Part shown: positions 1-11,321 of the stretch, piece by piece
How positions within the stretch are numbered: the stretch's first letter is position 1
Layout of the letters: every line of letters begins with the position of its first letter
Assembly: GCA_037102815.1 (NCBI GenBank)
Contig: BTPP01000006.1
Span: forward strand, 3,348,001 to 3,412,000
Direction: 5' to 3'
Length of the DNA: 64,000 nucleotides
Source of the DNA: Neurospora intermedia
Taxonomy: Eukaryota; Ascomycota; Sordariomycetes; Sordariales; Sordariaceae
Translations under genes and position numbers: made by a program
The notes under the pieces: model-generated
The model's input: only the letters and a program-made list of their open reading frames with translations
Told to the model about the DNA's origin: nothing
The model's database searches: none

Positions 1-449
1 TCACGGTCTCGAGAGCAAGGCCGACGAGGTGGTTGGTGGGTTTGCATGTCTCTGCTTGTCTATCTTGCAGAGCGCCAGTGTTCGTTTCCGTTCCGCCCGG
101 GCTTTGTACACTACGGGGTGCAGGCGTTGTTAGCAGGCGTTATTCGTAACACGACAGATGTTTGACGGAATCAGCGGAGTAACTGGCGCCGATGCTGTTT
201 CACTCATGGAGTTGAGGAAGATCAATGATCTTCTCTTGTTCATTTACATTATCCTCGCTGGATTGCGAGTTGGGTGTTTCGACTCAGCTTGTTCACCTGC
301 CTGGCAGTGCGGGCGTCTGCGGGTGTTCCTGACCTGGACCGAGCGAGACCAGACGAACGATGGAGACTGGAACACTGGGACTCGGTCGATAGCCGACATC
401 ACTGTGATTGGACACCCCAAAAGTGGCTAGGGACGCTGCTAAAGTGATT

Positions 450-505
<56 letters not shown>

Positions 506-2099
506 ACACACACACTTTTTCGAGATCAGATTGGCTCGATTGGTTGATCGGGGGTTGAGTGCGCCACAAAACTAGGTGAAGCGCCTCGTTCCAGACTTTC
601 CAAGCAAGCCAAGCGAACCGCCGCCGGCTGGTACCCGGGGGAGGTAGCCGAAGGAGCACGGGCCATCATGCTCACCAAACATGGAATCGAGAGCGGAGAG
701 ACGAGCGGTGAAGAGATCCACAAACATTCTCTCTAGGTGGGAGTGGGGGTGAAGAGAGTTTCATGTTCTTCCCCGATCCTGGGGAGTCTTGTCATCGGAC
801 CAAAGACCCTTCTCCATGGTGATATCTCCAGCTTTTCGAATGACAAGGGGAGAGGGGAAGAGGTTGAGAAGAGAGCGAGAAGATGACTTGAGGTTCGAGA
901 AGTTCTCAAATGTGACAAACTGCAAGGAAGCCCGACTTCAGACATCTTGGCCACATCTTGCCCAATCAATGGTAACGTCTAATCAGTAACGTTCAACATT
1001 GACTGGTCAAGTGTCGTCAGCTTCCAAGTGGCAGCAAGCAGCCCTGAAAATGCTACGCATCTTCCGCCATTCCCGCTGCTTGCTTGCGTTGATTGCTTGC
1101 GTTGGTTATGCTAGGCATGCTGACTGGCTGTTGATGTTCTCGTCTCCGAAACGGGGAAACGTGGGAAGGCTTGCAAGGACAAGACTTGCTCGAGGCATGA
1201 AGCATGAATCAATACAAGGTACCTCCCAGTGGAAGAGGTCTGGTTCCGATTCTCATTCCCACATCATTTCCCCTCATCCCCTTCCCTGCTTCTGGACTTC
1301 CCGGTCTGTCTCTTCGCCAGTCAGAAAAGTGAAAGAGAAAAGACGGTGACTTACATTTGGCTGGACTGACTTTGTAGTGTACGGATAAAACCTACGAGGG
1401 AGCAAGGGCTTGTCATATAGCATGATGAATTAACGAATGGCAATACCCCCGGCCATGGCGTATTGAACCTGGACCTTACTTACCTACTCTGACTCTGTTC
1501 TTGGCTTTTGCTTTTGTTTCTACAAACGTCTCGTCTTTCTTCTCTTTCTTCTCACATCTTGCTGGACTCTTCACATTCAAATCTGTTGCATACGACCGTC
1601 CTAAGATCGAAACATACAACCTAGATCCCGGCTGCCTCAGTTGATCTGATCGGAGGTCAGCCCAGAGAGTGGAACGTCAAGAGTCCTGGAGGAGAGAAGA
1701 GTGGCGCTGTATCCACACTTTCCTTCCCGGGGGGCTGGCACCGACAAGCGAAGAGAAGCGAAGCGCGCGATCCTTTGACTAAAACCACTTTAACTCTTGC
1801 ATCTTTCTTCATTGACTCACCAAAACCATATTCCCATACATTGGGTTTGTTTTGGTACTCGGTTCTTCGTTGTTCTTTCGTCGGCTAGGCACACCTATAC
1901 CCCTCACATACATAAACACCGGCGCCAAAAGACCCGCCAGCGCCAGCCACGATCGAGTCAACCACTGGCTGGGAATAACACTCGATAACTCCAGGCGTGG
2001 TACCCCGCTATTCACAACGCCTACAGCACCTTCTGGCCCTTTTCAGGTCCAACATATCACCACTACAACACAAAAAGACGATACATATCAACCGCCAAG
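1..2099. other. Intergenic region with no recognised gene
   Basis: No reading frame here resembles a known family. The stretch holds a CA microsatellite near its left end, and its right end must contain the promoter and 5' leader of the downstream gene, with pyrimidine-rich tracts around 1,510-1,560. Short frames exist, but they have no coherent codon use or motifs. Confidence 0.5.
451..515. repeat. CA dinucleotide microsatellite
   Basis: An almost uninterrupted run of CA units, broken by one T at position 501. On the other strand it reads as GT. Short frames that run through it encode only alternating Val/Cys and are artefacts of the repeat. Confidence 0.97.
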
Positions 2100-4255
2100 A
2101 TGCCAGGCGAAGAGATTATCACCATTGTCAACAATTCGGGCAAGATCATCAGCACGGTAAGGACTCCCCTGTCTGTCTTTTGGGCAGACCGTTGACATCC
2201 GTGTCACCCACCTTGTCTCACCTGCCAATTTGACAGTGACTAACAACTCCGATATAGGGCAGGCAGCTGATGGGCATCTTCAAAGATGCTAAAGCTACAT
2301 ACCGTGAGAGGAAAGAAGCCGCAAAGGCGGAGCGCGACTTCCAGAACGGCAGCTATTCCTCCGGCCGATCACGGGGAGAAGTCCACATCACAGTTCCTCG
2401 TGGCCGACAATACGATGAATACGACTCCCGGGGTCCCATCAAGACGCTCGATGGCGGCAGCATTAAGGATCGCAAGCTTATCGGCGACAGCAGCGGGCGC
2501 CGCAAATCCCACGATGATGACACCCGTTCCTTCGCTTCTCGCTACACCTCTGCCTCGCGCAGCAAGCACCGTAAACGATCATCGTCTCAAGCGCCTAATC
2601 CCTCGACAGCCCTAACAGAGGGAAATCTGAAAACGTACACGGAAATATCGGCAACGGCGCCGTCAAAGCCACCAAAGGGGTACAGCAAAGACCTAGAACT
2701 CGCCAGGCGACCAAGTCTGAACCACGCCAACACCATGCCTGCCAGCCCGACCTTCGACGTGGCCGCCTCGGGCAGTCGTAGTCGCAACCCCTTTCACCGT
2801 CGCCAAACCGAAACCCCATCCTCGTCCAAGCACAAGAACAGAGACCGGGACCAAGACCTAGCCTACGGCGACCTTCCTCCTGACCTTCACCTGCGTGACG
2901 ACCTCAACCGCGGCCGTTACCGCTCCTCCCATGACAGCGCCAATCACTCCTACCCCCTCCCGCCTCAGGGCATCCCCACGTTCGCCCCCGACTTCACGCC
3001 CCAAGAACCCGAACAGAAGGAAGCACTGGATCTCATCTCCCGCATCGAATCCTTCCTCCTCGAAGCACACTGCGTGCAGGCTTCAGCGTCATGCATAATT
3101 GAGAATCTGCAGCAGAACCCGGAAGCCGCGGCGGCTGTGGCGCTGTCGCTGGCCGAGCTTAGTGCGATGATCGGAAAGATGTCACCTGCCTTCTTGGCAT
3201 TCTTGAAGGGGGGCAGTCCGGCGATTTACGCCTTGCTTTGTTCGCCGCAGTTCTTGATTGGCACTGGCATTGCGGCCGGAGTGATGGTGGTCATGTTTGG
3301 CGGATGGAAGATTATCAGGAAGATCACGCAGGGGAATGCGAAGCAGAAGGAGGCGGCGGTGGAGATGAATGCGGTATCTGGGAATGGGACTGCTATGGGT
3401 GCCATGGGATTCGATGCGGGGGCAAGGGCAGGTGCTGCTGCGGGAGGGCATGAGGATGCGTTGGTGTTGGATGAGGAGTTGAGCACGATTGAGTGCTGGC
3501 GACGCGGGATCGTGGTGACGAGTGAGGAGGAGGCGGAGGTGGAGTTGAGGAGTCCGGAGGCGGATAAGGCGTTGAAACAGAAGTATAAGGAGGAGGTGGT
3601 GGAGGTAAGTCCAGATGATTCGGTTTCTCAGGTGGGATTGGCGAGACGCACGATGGTGAAGAAGGAGCATAAGCCGAGTGGGTTGAGGGAGAGGTTGAGG
3701 GAGGCTGTCGGTGGACATTCTGATAAGGAACGGGATGGAAAGGACAAGGAGAGGGAGAGAGACAGCAAAGACAAGACCAGTAGCAGCAGACGCCACCGCG
3801 ACGACCTCGACATTCCCGACCGCAAATCCTCGCGCGACAAGAAGGATAAAGCCACAAGCGAAGTCGGCGCCTCCTCTCAAGTCTCCTATCGCAGCTCTCG
3901 CTCTCACCGCACAAGCGCTCGCAGCGAAGCTGGCGGCGGCTCCTCATCGCGTTCGAAATTGGACAGAGAAAGAGAGAAGGACACCAAGGACAGAGAGCGA
4001 AAGTCAGCCTCGAGAGTCGGCACCAGCAGCAGCAAGGAGGCGAATCTGGATGACGGAGACAGCGCAAAGAAGAAGGGCAACATGATTAAGTCGTTGTTCA
4101 AGAAGATGAAGGACAAGGAGGATGAGAAGATTGCCATCAAGGAGAAGGAGGAGAGACGCGAGAGAGATGGGAAGGATAAGGAACGGGAGAGACGGACCTC
4201 CAAGGAGGGACATGGAGAGCGTCATGTGAGAAGGGCGGCGAGTGTCGCGAACTAA
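2100..4255 (+). CDS. Low-complexity protein with one membrane segment, function unknown
   Basis: Exons 2100-2156 and 2258-4255 give 684 aa. The intron has a GTAAGG donor, a CTAAC branch site and a TAG acceptor, and is in phase 0. The small first exon encodes MPGEEIITIVNNSGKIIST, which joins to GRQLMGIFKDAKATYRERKEA. I remember this N-terminal pattern from conserved fungal proteins of unknown function. Residues ~50-250 are Ser/Arg-rich and probably disordered. A helical region near 270-330 leads into one hydrophobic stretch at ~345-372 (ending FGGWKII), a likely single membrane anchor. The last ~200 residues are dominated by Lys, Asp, Glu, Arg and Ser (KDKERERD-type runs) and should be disordered or coiled. 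Starting at the Met in exon 2 would lose the conserved N-terminus, so the spliced start is preferred. No enzymatic motif is visible. Confidence 0.85.
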
Positions 4256-6264
4256 GGTCTGGATCATGATGGGATGAGGAATGATATGAGATGAACACGG
4301 ATATGATCATACACGATACATGTAAGAGATGGAATTTTGGCATTTTTTGGCTGGCAAGAGGTGGGACTTGGGATTACGGGATGGAGTGGGATCAATGGGC
4401 TTGGACATCGGGATACAGGGCAGTCGCCACCGGAGCAATCAACAACATGTGCTGGACACGCAGCCGCGGCGGAACTTTAACAGAACCTGATGGGGCAGGA
4501 ACTACGGCGTACGAGGTGGTTGGTGTTGGTTTCCTTCTTCTATTGTCTTCTCACAGATTGGATAAGTCCTTGTCATTTTTCTTGGTCGATACCTATCGCA
4601 CTGGTTGATTTCCTTTCTTCTTTCCCTCTTCATCATACAAATGAACACAACCAGTGATCCACACACCGCAGAATTCAGATGTGATCTATTTGCACTTGAT
4701 GTTGTCGAGCGTGCTTTGTCTGGTGCACAGGGAAACAACAAAGGGGAGGAGATGAGACGCTCAAGAACACCGAAATCCCATGTCAAAAGCACCAAGAATC
4801 ACCATGACACCTCGTTTCCCGGCCAAAATACGACATCCTCTTCCATCAATGCGCATACATTTCCATCCGAACGTCTGCAGCAAAAGTCACACCACACGCA
4901 TCGGATGGAGAGGTATGTCATCACAAAATTTTATGGCTCTGACGAAACCAATATGCAAAGATCCAGTCCTGCAGCTGCACGGCTCCTGAACTTGCCTTTT
5001 TTTATACCTTGACGCTCTTCATGGAGTCTTTACAATAATTATTGCAGAGGAACGGTTATAAGCGACTCGATCTCGAACATGGATGGGTCATCTTAAGCCG
5101 CTCAGTTGGTGACTCAGTGGTGGGAGTGCATCATGTATTGAGGCTGTTGGCTCAAAGACATCTTGCCTCAGGCTTGCAGACCTTCTGGGTATTCCCTTTG
5201 GTAGGCCAAGCCTTGTAAGCACGGCTTCGGTTCCCGCTCCAGTCTGACCGCCACATAAACATCGTAAGTCTGTTGATACGTGACGACAGTAAAACCTTCA
5301 CTCACCCATCTTACCACCCATCTTGAGGGTACCTAGGTATTTTTAGCCTGATCACTGGTCTATACTCGCATGGATGCCCCCTATCGATTGAGGCACCAGG
5401 CACCGCCGCATCCGCACCCTTCCAGTTACGCCTTCAAGCGCCCCCTTCCCGGCAACAGCGATGAACCCCGACAATCAAAGCAGCCTTCATGGCCTAGGGC
5501 TCGTATAGCTCGTATAATTGCCGATCTAGAAGATGGAGATGGAGATGACGAGAGGACCGTGCTCTTGTGTCAGCGGTGCGTACTGTCGGCCATGCAGCTG
5601 CTGCAGAGACCTCCAGCCAGCAATCCCAGCCAGCCAGACCGATCCAGTCCACACATTGTTAGCGTGAATAACTCTGCAGACCTTTTCCTTCTTATCAACA
5701 CTCTCACGCTCTGGTCCAACCCTACTGTCGCGCACACCCAGTACACCCGTGGCATCATCCTTGAATACCTCGGCCTTCACAGTTCATTCGGCCTCAGCGT
5801 CAGTCGTACGAAGTCGTATGTATCGGCAGTACAGTGACGAAAAAAAAAAATTAAGAAAAAAAAAGAAAATCGAAGAAGAATTCCGGCCTCGGATCCGTAT
5901 TCCGGACTCCAGGATTGACGTACCGGACCAAACAAGCTGTCGTTAGAATGAGCTGAAAATGACGATTCCAAAGATATCAGCGGTTTTGTTACAAGATTCT
6001 CCGCGCGGCTCAAACTGTCTATAAGAAAGGGAGGACCTTCACGTCAAGAAATGTGACTTAGCCCGAAACACTAACCGATATCTCTCCCAATTTACTTCTT
6101 TTTCACACGTGCACCATACCATTTTGTTTATTTTTGAACGCTCATTCGAATATTTCAACCGATTCTGTGTAAGACGTCATTCATCGAGCTGTATCCTCCG
6201 ACTGTATCCCTTCGCCTCAATCTGTCGTTGAACACTATAAGCTGTATATCCTACTCATTCGTAC
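4256..6264. other. Intergenic region, one doubtful small frame
   Basis: The 2-kb gap between the low-complexity protein and the terpene cyclase has no recognised gene. One 155-codon frame inside it is listed separately with low confidence. A TACCTAGGTA palindrome lies at 5330-5339. An A-rich tract at 5840-5880 follows that frame. The last ~250 bases probably hold the terpene cyclase promoter and leader. Confidence 0.4.
5370..5837 (+). CDS. Doubtful hypothetical protein, 155 aa
   Basis: An ATG-initiated frame with a His/Pro-rich start followed by a stretch that looks moderately folded (RIIADLEDGDGDDERTVLL, then a Leu-rich segment). I recognise no family. It ends just before an A-rich tract. 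It could be a small lineage-specific gene or a chance frame. The only support is its length and a fairly even composition. Confidence 0.22.
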   Translation: MDAPYRLRHQAPPHPHPSSYAFKRPLPGNSDEPRQSKQPSWPRARIARIIADLEDGDGDDERTVLLCQRCVLSAMQLLQRPPASNPSQPDRSSPHIVSVNNSADLFLLINTLTLWSNPTVAHTQYTRGIILEYLGLHSSFGLSVSRTKSYVSAVQ

Positions 6265-7780
6265 ATGACGCCGGAGGTGACCATGGCCCCCGCCACCTCT
6301 GAAAGACCAACAACGGCCCAAGTCTATGCCAACCTCCACGGCCTCAAACTGCACTTTCCCAGTCTTCAATCGATTCTCTCCTCCTTTCCCACAGAGCTCA
6401 GCCCGTACTATGGCCGACTTTGTGAGATTGTGGAGCAAAACATTGATGACAGGATCGAGGAACCGGATATAAGGGCGAAAGCGAAGAAGATCAACATTGC
6501 TCTGCTCTGCGCATAGTGAGTATTACTCATCTTTTTCCCTGCCACACGTCAACAGCAAAGTACCATTTGCAAGGGACACCTCAGAAAAAGAAAACAGAGA
6601 CTGATAGACATTGAAACATGCAGTTGGTGGCCCCGTTCTTCACTTGAGCGGTTGGTGACGATGAGCTGGTTTGTCTTCTGGATCTTCGTATGGGATGATG
6701 AAGCCGAGGAATCATCAACCCAGGACCTGGACTTGGACTCGAAGACCACTTTGAGTGAAAGGGCATTGAGATACGTTGCCTTTCACCTGGGCCTTGATCC
6801 TCCATCTCCCCCACCTTCAGGCAACATTGCATGTGTTCTTCCTTCTTCTCCGCCCACCAGCCGCCGCCGCCACCACCATCAATCAAACGACTCCGACCCT
6901 GATTCCCTCTTCGTCTCGTCCTTGTCGTCGAAAGAGCCGCCCCCGCCGACAAAGTACTCGGTCCTCTTCAAGCCGGCGGCCGAGGGCTTCAAACAAGGCT
7001 GCACCCTCACTGAGCGAACAAGACTCTATTCGGAGATCCAACTGTACCTGCACTCCTCCGCGCTGGAGGTAGCCACCTACGCGGGCGGCAACGGCACAGT
7101 TCCTACCGAGAAAGAGTACTGGGTTTACAGGCGCGGCACGAACGGGATCGGATTCTTCTCTTGTCTGGGAGAGTTCATGACCGAAATCACGATCCCTCAA
7201 TATCTGTTTCAAACAGAAGAGATGAAGACGCTGTGGGAAGAGTTGGCGAAGAACGTTGTCATGTGAGTCCTTTTTTCCTGCTTTCGTGCCGTCCTGCCAT
7301 TTGTGGGAGTGTCTGGTTTGATTGTTTGTTTGTTGTGAGATATAAGTGACTGACAAAAAAGCGACGACAGTGTAAACGACGTCCTTTCCCTGCCAAAAGA
7401 AATGAAGGTCAACTGGCCTGGGCTTGTGGCTATTGACCTCACCTACCGCACATCTGGTCATAATCTGGATAAGGCTATCAATCTCCTAGTTGAGGATTTG
7501 CGTCAAGTCAGTACCAAGATGGAAGCAGCTGGCGCGAGACTTCGGGAGATGGTCGCTCAAGATCCCGACCCTATGGTGAAGAAGCATGTTGAGAAGTACC
7601 TGCACTCGGTGTATACGATCATGACTGGACATTATGAGTGGACGTTCGTATCTCTCTTTCCATTTTTTATTGCATGAGGGCCGAGTAAGCTGACATTCAA
7701 ACAGGCTAGCAACCGAGCGGTATGGTCTTGCGAAAAGAGGGTGGTTGAAGAGTGATAAGAGCGTTGCTATTCCTTTGTAA
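6265..7780 (+). CDS. Class I terpene cyclase (sesquiterpene synthase-like)
   Basis: Four exons: 6265-6515, 6624-7262, 7362-7643 and 7705-7780, giving about 415 aa. Terpene cyclases of this class ionise a prenyl diphosphate (usually farnesyl) with three metal ions and cyclise it in the cytosol. The Asp-rich motif DDEAE is at residues 108-112, after the strand WFVFWIFVW. The NSE triad NDVLSLPKE lies at ~302-310. YRRGTNGIGFF carries the Arg expected to sense diphosphate. LATERYG near the C-terminus is the usual Arg-Tyr pair, and it appears in frame only with the 61-nt last intron (GTTCGT donor at 7644). The third acceptor is ambiguous: AAG at 7361 or CAG at 7370 differ by three codons and both keep frame. 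No P450, transporter or regulator is adjacent, so the product cannot be inferred from context. It is convergent with the next gene, 301 bp away. Confidence 0.9.
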
Positions 7781-8081
7781 CACCATTTGGTATCCTGCTC
7801 GGGTAAGAACTTGAAGCTCACGCGCCTCTATTCAACGAAAGATAGCGTTTCAACTGCAGATGACGGCACAAGACTGCACCAAGATCTAGACGCCGCAGGC
7901 TATCAGGAAGGACAGATTTTGTATTAACCTTGGTTCCCACCGAACTCCAGACGGACATAGGTAGAGTATGTATACAATACAGATAATAATATTATGTGTT
8001 TGATGACGCCGGAAACACGAAGCAATGAACAGACAATTACAAGCTTCGATTTCTTTCAACTTCAGAATTGCATGGATCTCT

Positions 8082-11000
8082 TTACCAAATCCTCTTGGCA
8101 ACCATCTCATACCTCATCACTGTTCCCAAATCCTTTTCTGGTTTCCCACCACCACCTCCTCCTCCCTTCCCTCCTCTGCCGCCCTTCTCCCTCTCCCGTA
8201 CTTTGTTCAGCCCCTTGGGATCATCGGCAAATATCCACCTCCTTCTTTCTTCTCCCACTTCGACCTGTCCATATCCCCCTACTCTCTTGCCTTGTGTCTC
8301 AAATGACTCTTTTTCCGCTTGTCCAGCAGCAATGGCAGCCTCCTTAACCTTCATCCTTGCGTATCTGTCTCTCGAATACCGCAGCAAAAACATACCCAAC
8401 AAAAGCTTGAAGATGAGAAGCAACAAAAAGATCAGAAGGAAGACGGTGATCATGGTCAGAAAAGCAATGACGTCGTCGGATGTCCATTTCCACTCTGGCA
8501 ACCACTTGGACACCGAGTGCCAAATGTGAGTTGCGAGGCCGGCTGGTTCGGGCGTATCCCCTGTGGGAGCCGAGGCCGGGCCATAGACATTATCCCCTAG
8601 TCCACCGGATTCACCGAAAGGGTAACCGTATACCGCTCGGCCTAGAGCAATGCGGATCTTCTTGTCTAGATGGTCCAAAGCGGCTAGCATGGCGGGCGAG
8701 GGTGTAGCTGATTCAACGGACAAGGAAGTTTGTGTCGAAGGCGGCAGAGGAGGAGGGACATGTACGGCGACGAACATGTTATAGATCTGGAATGAGGCGC
8801 GGATGAAGAGGCAGGATAAGGGCAACAGGGGGAGGCCCAGGCGGCGGGTGAGCTGGGGCGTTACGAAGGCCTGAACTGCTGTTAAACGACGAAGGTAAGA
8901 AGGGGGAGAGGGCAGACGTACATTCGTATAGTAATCCTTACACAAAATATCCAAAATCCTGCTATAGAAGTTCGGTTTGATATTGTTAAACTTGTTCACG
9001 TACGCATGTTTGATCCAGTCCACCACCATCTCGCTTGCAATGACCACAGCGAGCGGGCTCAGTACTTCGCCGGACCACAGCCAGTTGGGCAGAATCGTAA
9101 AGCTCGCGGGCAGTATACTCGCCGTGTGTAGAGGAAAGGAACTAGGGCCCGCATCTTCGCTGCCTGCCCCGGGCACACTGAGCCCGCCAACCTCCACCAC
9201 GTTGCGCATGGCGATGATCAACAGCATGATCCACAGCTGGAACCGCTCGACGATATCGGCACAAGCCATCTGGAAGGTGTTCTCCTTTTCGAACCTCTTG
9301 AACACGGCTGACTTGATTTCGACGAACTGGTTCGACATAAGAAGTGTCAACAACGTGTTGCTGTACGAGTTAACAGCCACGTTCAGCGCAATGACCTGAT
9401 AAAACAGAATCACCGCATGCAGGATGTTGTACACCAGCGCCAGACAGAAGATACCCAAGGGGAGCAAGACCTTGCTGCGCCCTAGGCTATCCCTCGACAA
9501 CGTCTCGTTACTGAACAAGCATTCAAAGATGTCCTGCCCGAGGGCCGACAACAGACGGTCGCCCACTTCGAGCAGGTTGTAGATGGTGTACAGCTTGATA
9601 GCGGATTGAGCGCGAATGGAATGATACATGCGCGAGGCGTCGAGAGACATGAGGGCAATGGAGGAGAAGATGACGACGGCGCCTTGGAGCAGGTCGGCTT
9701 TGTTGTAGTGTGACAGGTTGGACGGGTTGGACTTGGTGCGGCGGTGACCGAGGTAGCCTCTCCCACGACGACTGGGACCGGGGGGCTTAGTCCCAGGAGC
9801 CATGCGGAGGTTGGGATGACGAGTGTCGGCGCCGGTGGTGGTGGTAGTAGCAGTAGTAGCAGTGTTATTGTGATTGACTGGCTGCTCCCGTACCCGACTT
9901 TGACTCCTGGACCGCTGACCATCCGTACTGGCGACTGACTCAGACCGACCCCGACGGCCGCGCTTCCACATCCGGCCCAAGCCGTACCACACGAATCCTA
10001 CCACCCATCGAGTTTCTTTGCCAATTACATATCCCCACCATTGAAGTAGAATCCACACGGCAATGCCAAAGCGCATAGGTAGGACGGTGAAGGTCCACAG
10101 CCAAGCGTCCAGACAAGCCAAAGCACCAAAGGTTATGCATCGCTCGAGGACGAAGGGCAGAACCAAGAAGTTCTTCAACCGCTCAAACTTGATTGCGCTC
10201 GACTCGTAGGGGATATCGCTTGTGTATGAGTGGTGTATGTAGAGAGGACTCGGTCGCGATCCAGCCAGCTCGAGTTGCAGGAGCGTAGGGACTGACATGG
10301 GCGGTAGAGGGATAGATGACGGGATGGGAGATGGGGGCGCCGGGTCGGGCTCGGGCTGGCGCAGTGGAGGGGCGGTCCTGGGTTCGGCGCCAGTGTTCAA
10401 GTTGCTCGTTCCATCGAGATCGAGAGGCGGCGGTCGAGGATTCGGCTGGTACGAATTGCGACGGATCGAGGCCTGCTGAGCTGGGTGAGCTTGTTGGGCG
10501 GCCGTGGCCGTCTGACGCCTGCTCACCGGTGGAGTAGACACGGTTCGCGCGGCGATTGCAGGCCTTTGTGGGTGTGTTCTTGTGCTCGATGTGCTGTGAC
10601 CATTCCCATTTGCAAGTCCCAGTTGAGACTGGAGTCTAGAGCTTACTTCGGCAAGGGCGGGTGAGAATGTAGGCTCAGCAGGCTGGCGGTCGGGAGCTGT
10701 CGCAATGGGTAGGGACTCGGGGGCGTTCGTCAGTTCTTGGATCTTGGACGCGGACAGACGGCGTACTCCATTTTGAGCACCTGTCTTTGTCTCTGATCGG
10801 CTTCGGGTCTTGGAGCGGCTGGGACTGGGAGGTTGCGCAGGAGTGGCTGGTTGAGTCTCAGGCTCGGGTGTGGGCAGATGGACAAAAGGCACGAAAGGCT
10901 CGGTCGTCTCGTTGAAGGGGGTGAGGCGGTCGTTTGAGTATTCTGGAGCCGTGGTGCCGTTCGTAACTCTTGCGGATGTCATGTTGGTGTCGTGGACAGT

Positions 11001-11321
11001 TCGAGCTGCGAGGTCGCTTGCGGTGAGGTACGGAGATGGAAGATGGGTGGGTGCTGTGCTGGAGTGCTCATCGCCATCTTCGACGCTTGCTTTTACATCA
11101 ATGACTTGTACTATCGGGGCATGTGCTTGTGTGTCGGTGTCGTGGCTGGAGACGGCGGCGCGTGGGCCGTGGCCGTGGCCGTGGCCGTTCTGCTGTCCGC
11201 CATTTGGGACCGCAGTGTCGCCCTCCATCGTGTTCGTCTGGGCGGGTATAGCTGTTATGACCGGTCCAGTGCCTTCATGTTGCTGTTGTTGGGCAAGGCG
11301 GTTGTCGTGACAAAAGATCAA
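8082..11321 (-). CDS. TAPT1/Emp65-family ER membrane protein
   Basis: Exons (minus strand) 11321-8922 and 8870-8082 give about 1,062 aa. Residues 1-~350 are disordered and rich in Pro, Ser, Thr and Gln. The conserved eukaryotic membrane domain starts near residue ~370 (YTSDIPYESSAIKFERLKNF) and runs through several membrane helices to RRLGLPLLPLSCLFIRA and a last helix near WTSDDVIAFLTMITVFLLI. The C-tail is Gly/Lys-rich. Yeast Emp65 works with the SUN-like protein Slp1 in the ER to protect soluble proteins from degradation; animal TAPT1 affects skeletal patterning and cilia. Without the 51-nt intron the frame stays open, but 17 residues are inserted between DYYTN and AFVTPQLTRRLGL, where the family is continuous. 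The GTACGT donor and TTCAG acceptor support removal. An inner Met at residue 32 is an alternative start. Confidence 0.88.
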   Translation of the reverse strand: MIFCHDNRLAQQQQHEGTGPVITAIPAQTNTMEGDTAVPNGGQQNGHGHGHGPRAAVSSHDTDTQAHAPIVQVIDVKASVEDGDEHSSTAPTHLPSPYLTASDLAARTVHDTNMTSARVTNGTTAPEYSNDRLTPFNETTEPFVPFVHLPTPEPETQPATPAQPPSPSRSKTRSRSETKTGAQNGVRRLSASKIQELTNAPESLPIATAPDRQPAEPTFSPALAEVSSRLQSQLGLANGNGHSTSSTRTHPQRPAIAARTVSTPPVSRRQTATAAQQAHPAQQASIRRNSYQPNPRPPPLDLDGTSNLNTGAEPRTAPPLRQPEPDPAPPSPIPSSIPLPPMSVPTLLQLELAGSRPSPLYIHHSYTSDIPYESSAIKFERLKNFLVLPFVLERCITFGALACLDAWLWTFTVLPMRFGIAVWILLQWWGYVIGKETRWVVGFVWYGLGRMWKRGRRGRSESVASTDGQRSRSQSRVREQPVNHNNTATTATTTTTGADTRHPNLRMAPGTKPPGPSRRGRGYLGHRRTKSNPSNLSHYNKADLLQGAVVIFSSIALMSLDASRMYHSIRAQSAIKLYTIYNLLEVGDRLLSALGQDIFECLFSNETLSRDSLGRSKVLLPLGIFCLALVYNILHAVILFYQVIALNVAVNSYSNTLLTLLMSNQFVEIKSAVFKRFEKENTFQMACADIVERFQLWIMLLIIAMRNVVEVGGLSVPGAGSEDAGPSSFPLHTASILPASFTILPNWLWSGEVLSPLAVVIASEMVVDWIKHAYVNKFNNIKPNFYSRILDILCKDYYTNVRLPSPPSYLRRLTAVQAFVTPQLTRRLGLPLLPLSCLFIRASFQIYNMFVAVHVPPPLPPSTQTSLSVESATPSPAMLAALDHLDKKIRIALGRAVYGYPFGESGGLGDNVYGPASAPTGDTPEPAGLATHIWHSVSKWLPEWKWTSDDVIAFLTMITVFLLIFLLLLIFKLLLGMFLLRYSRDRYARMKVKEAAIAAGQAEKESFETQGKRVGGYGQVEVGEERRRWIFADDPKGLNKVREREKGGRGGKGGGGGGGKPEKDLGTVMRYEMVAKRIW

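Noticed and set aside
293-659. Frames of 70-90 codons across the CA repeat with Val/Cys runs
   Set aside because: They are translations of a microsatellite and have no other coding features.
1585-1650. 5S rRNA-like pieces (GCATACGACC and GATCCCGGCTG)
   Set aside because: Dispersed 5S genes occur in Neurospora, but only the two ends resemble 5S, the middle does not match, and the distance is about half of what is needed.
3182-4267. Long minus-strand frames opposite the low-complexity protein
   Set aside because: They are complements of Arg/Ser/Lys/Asp-rich codons; the plus strand has the conserved start and splice signals.
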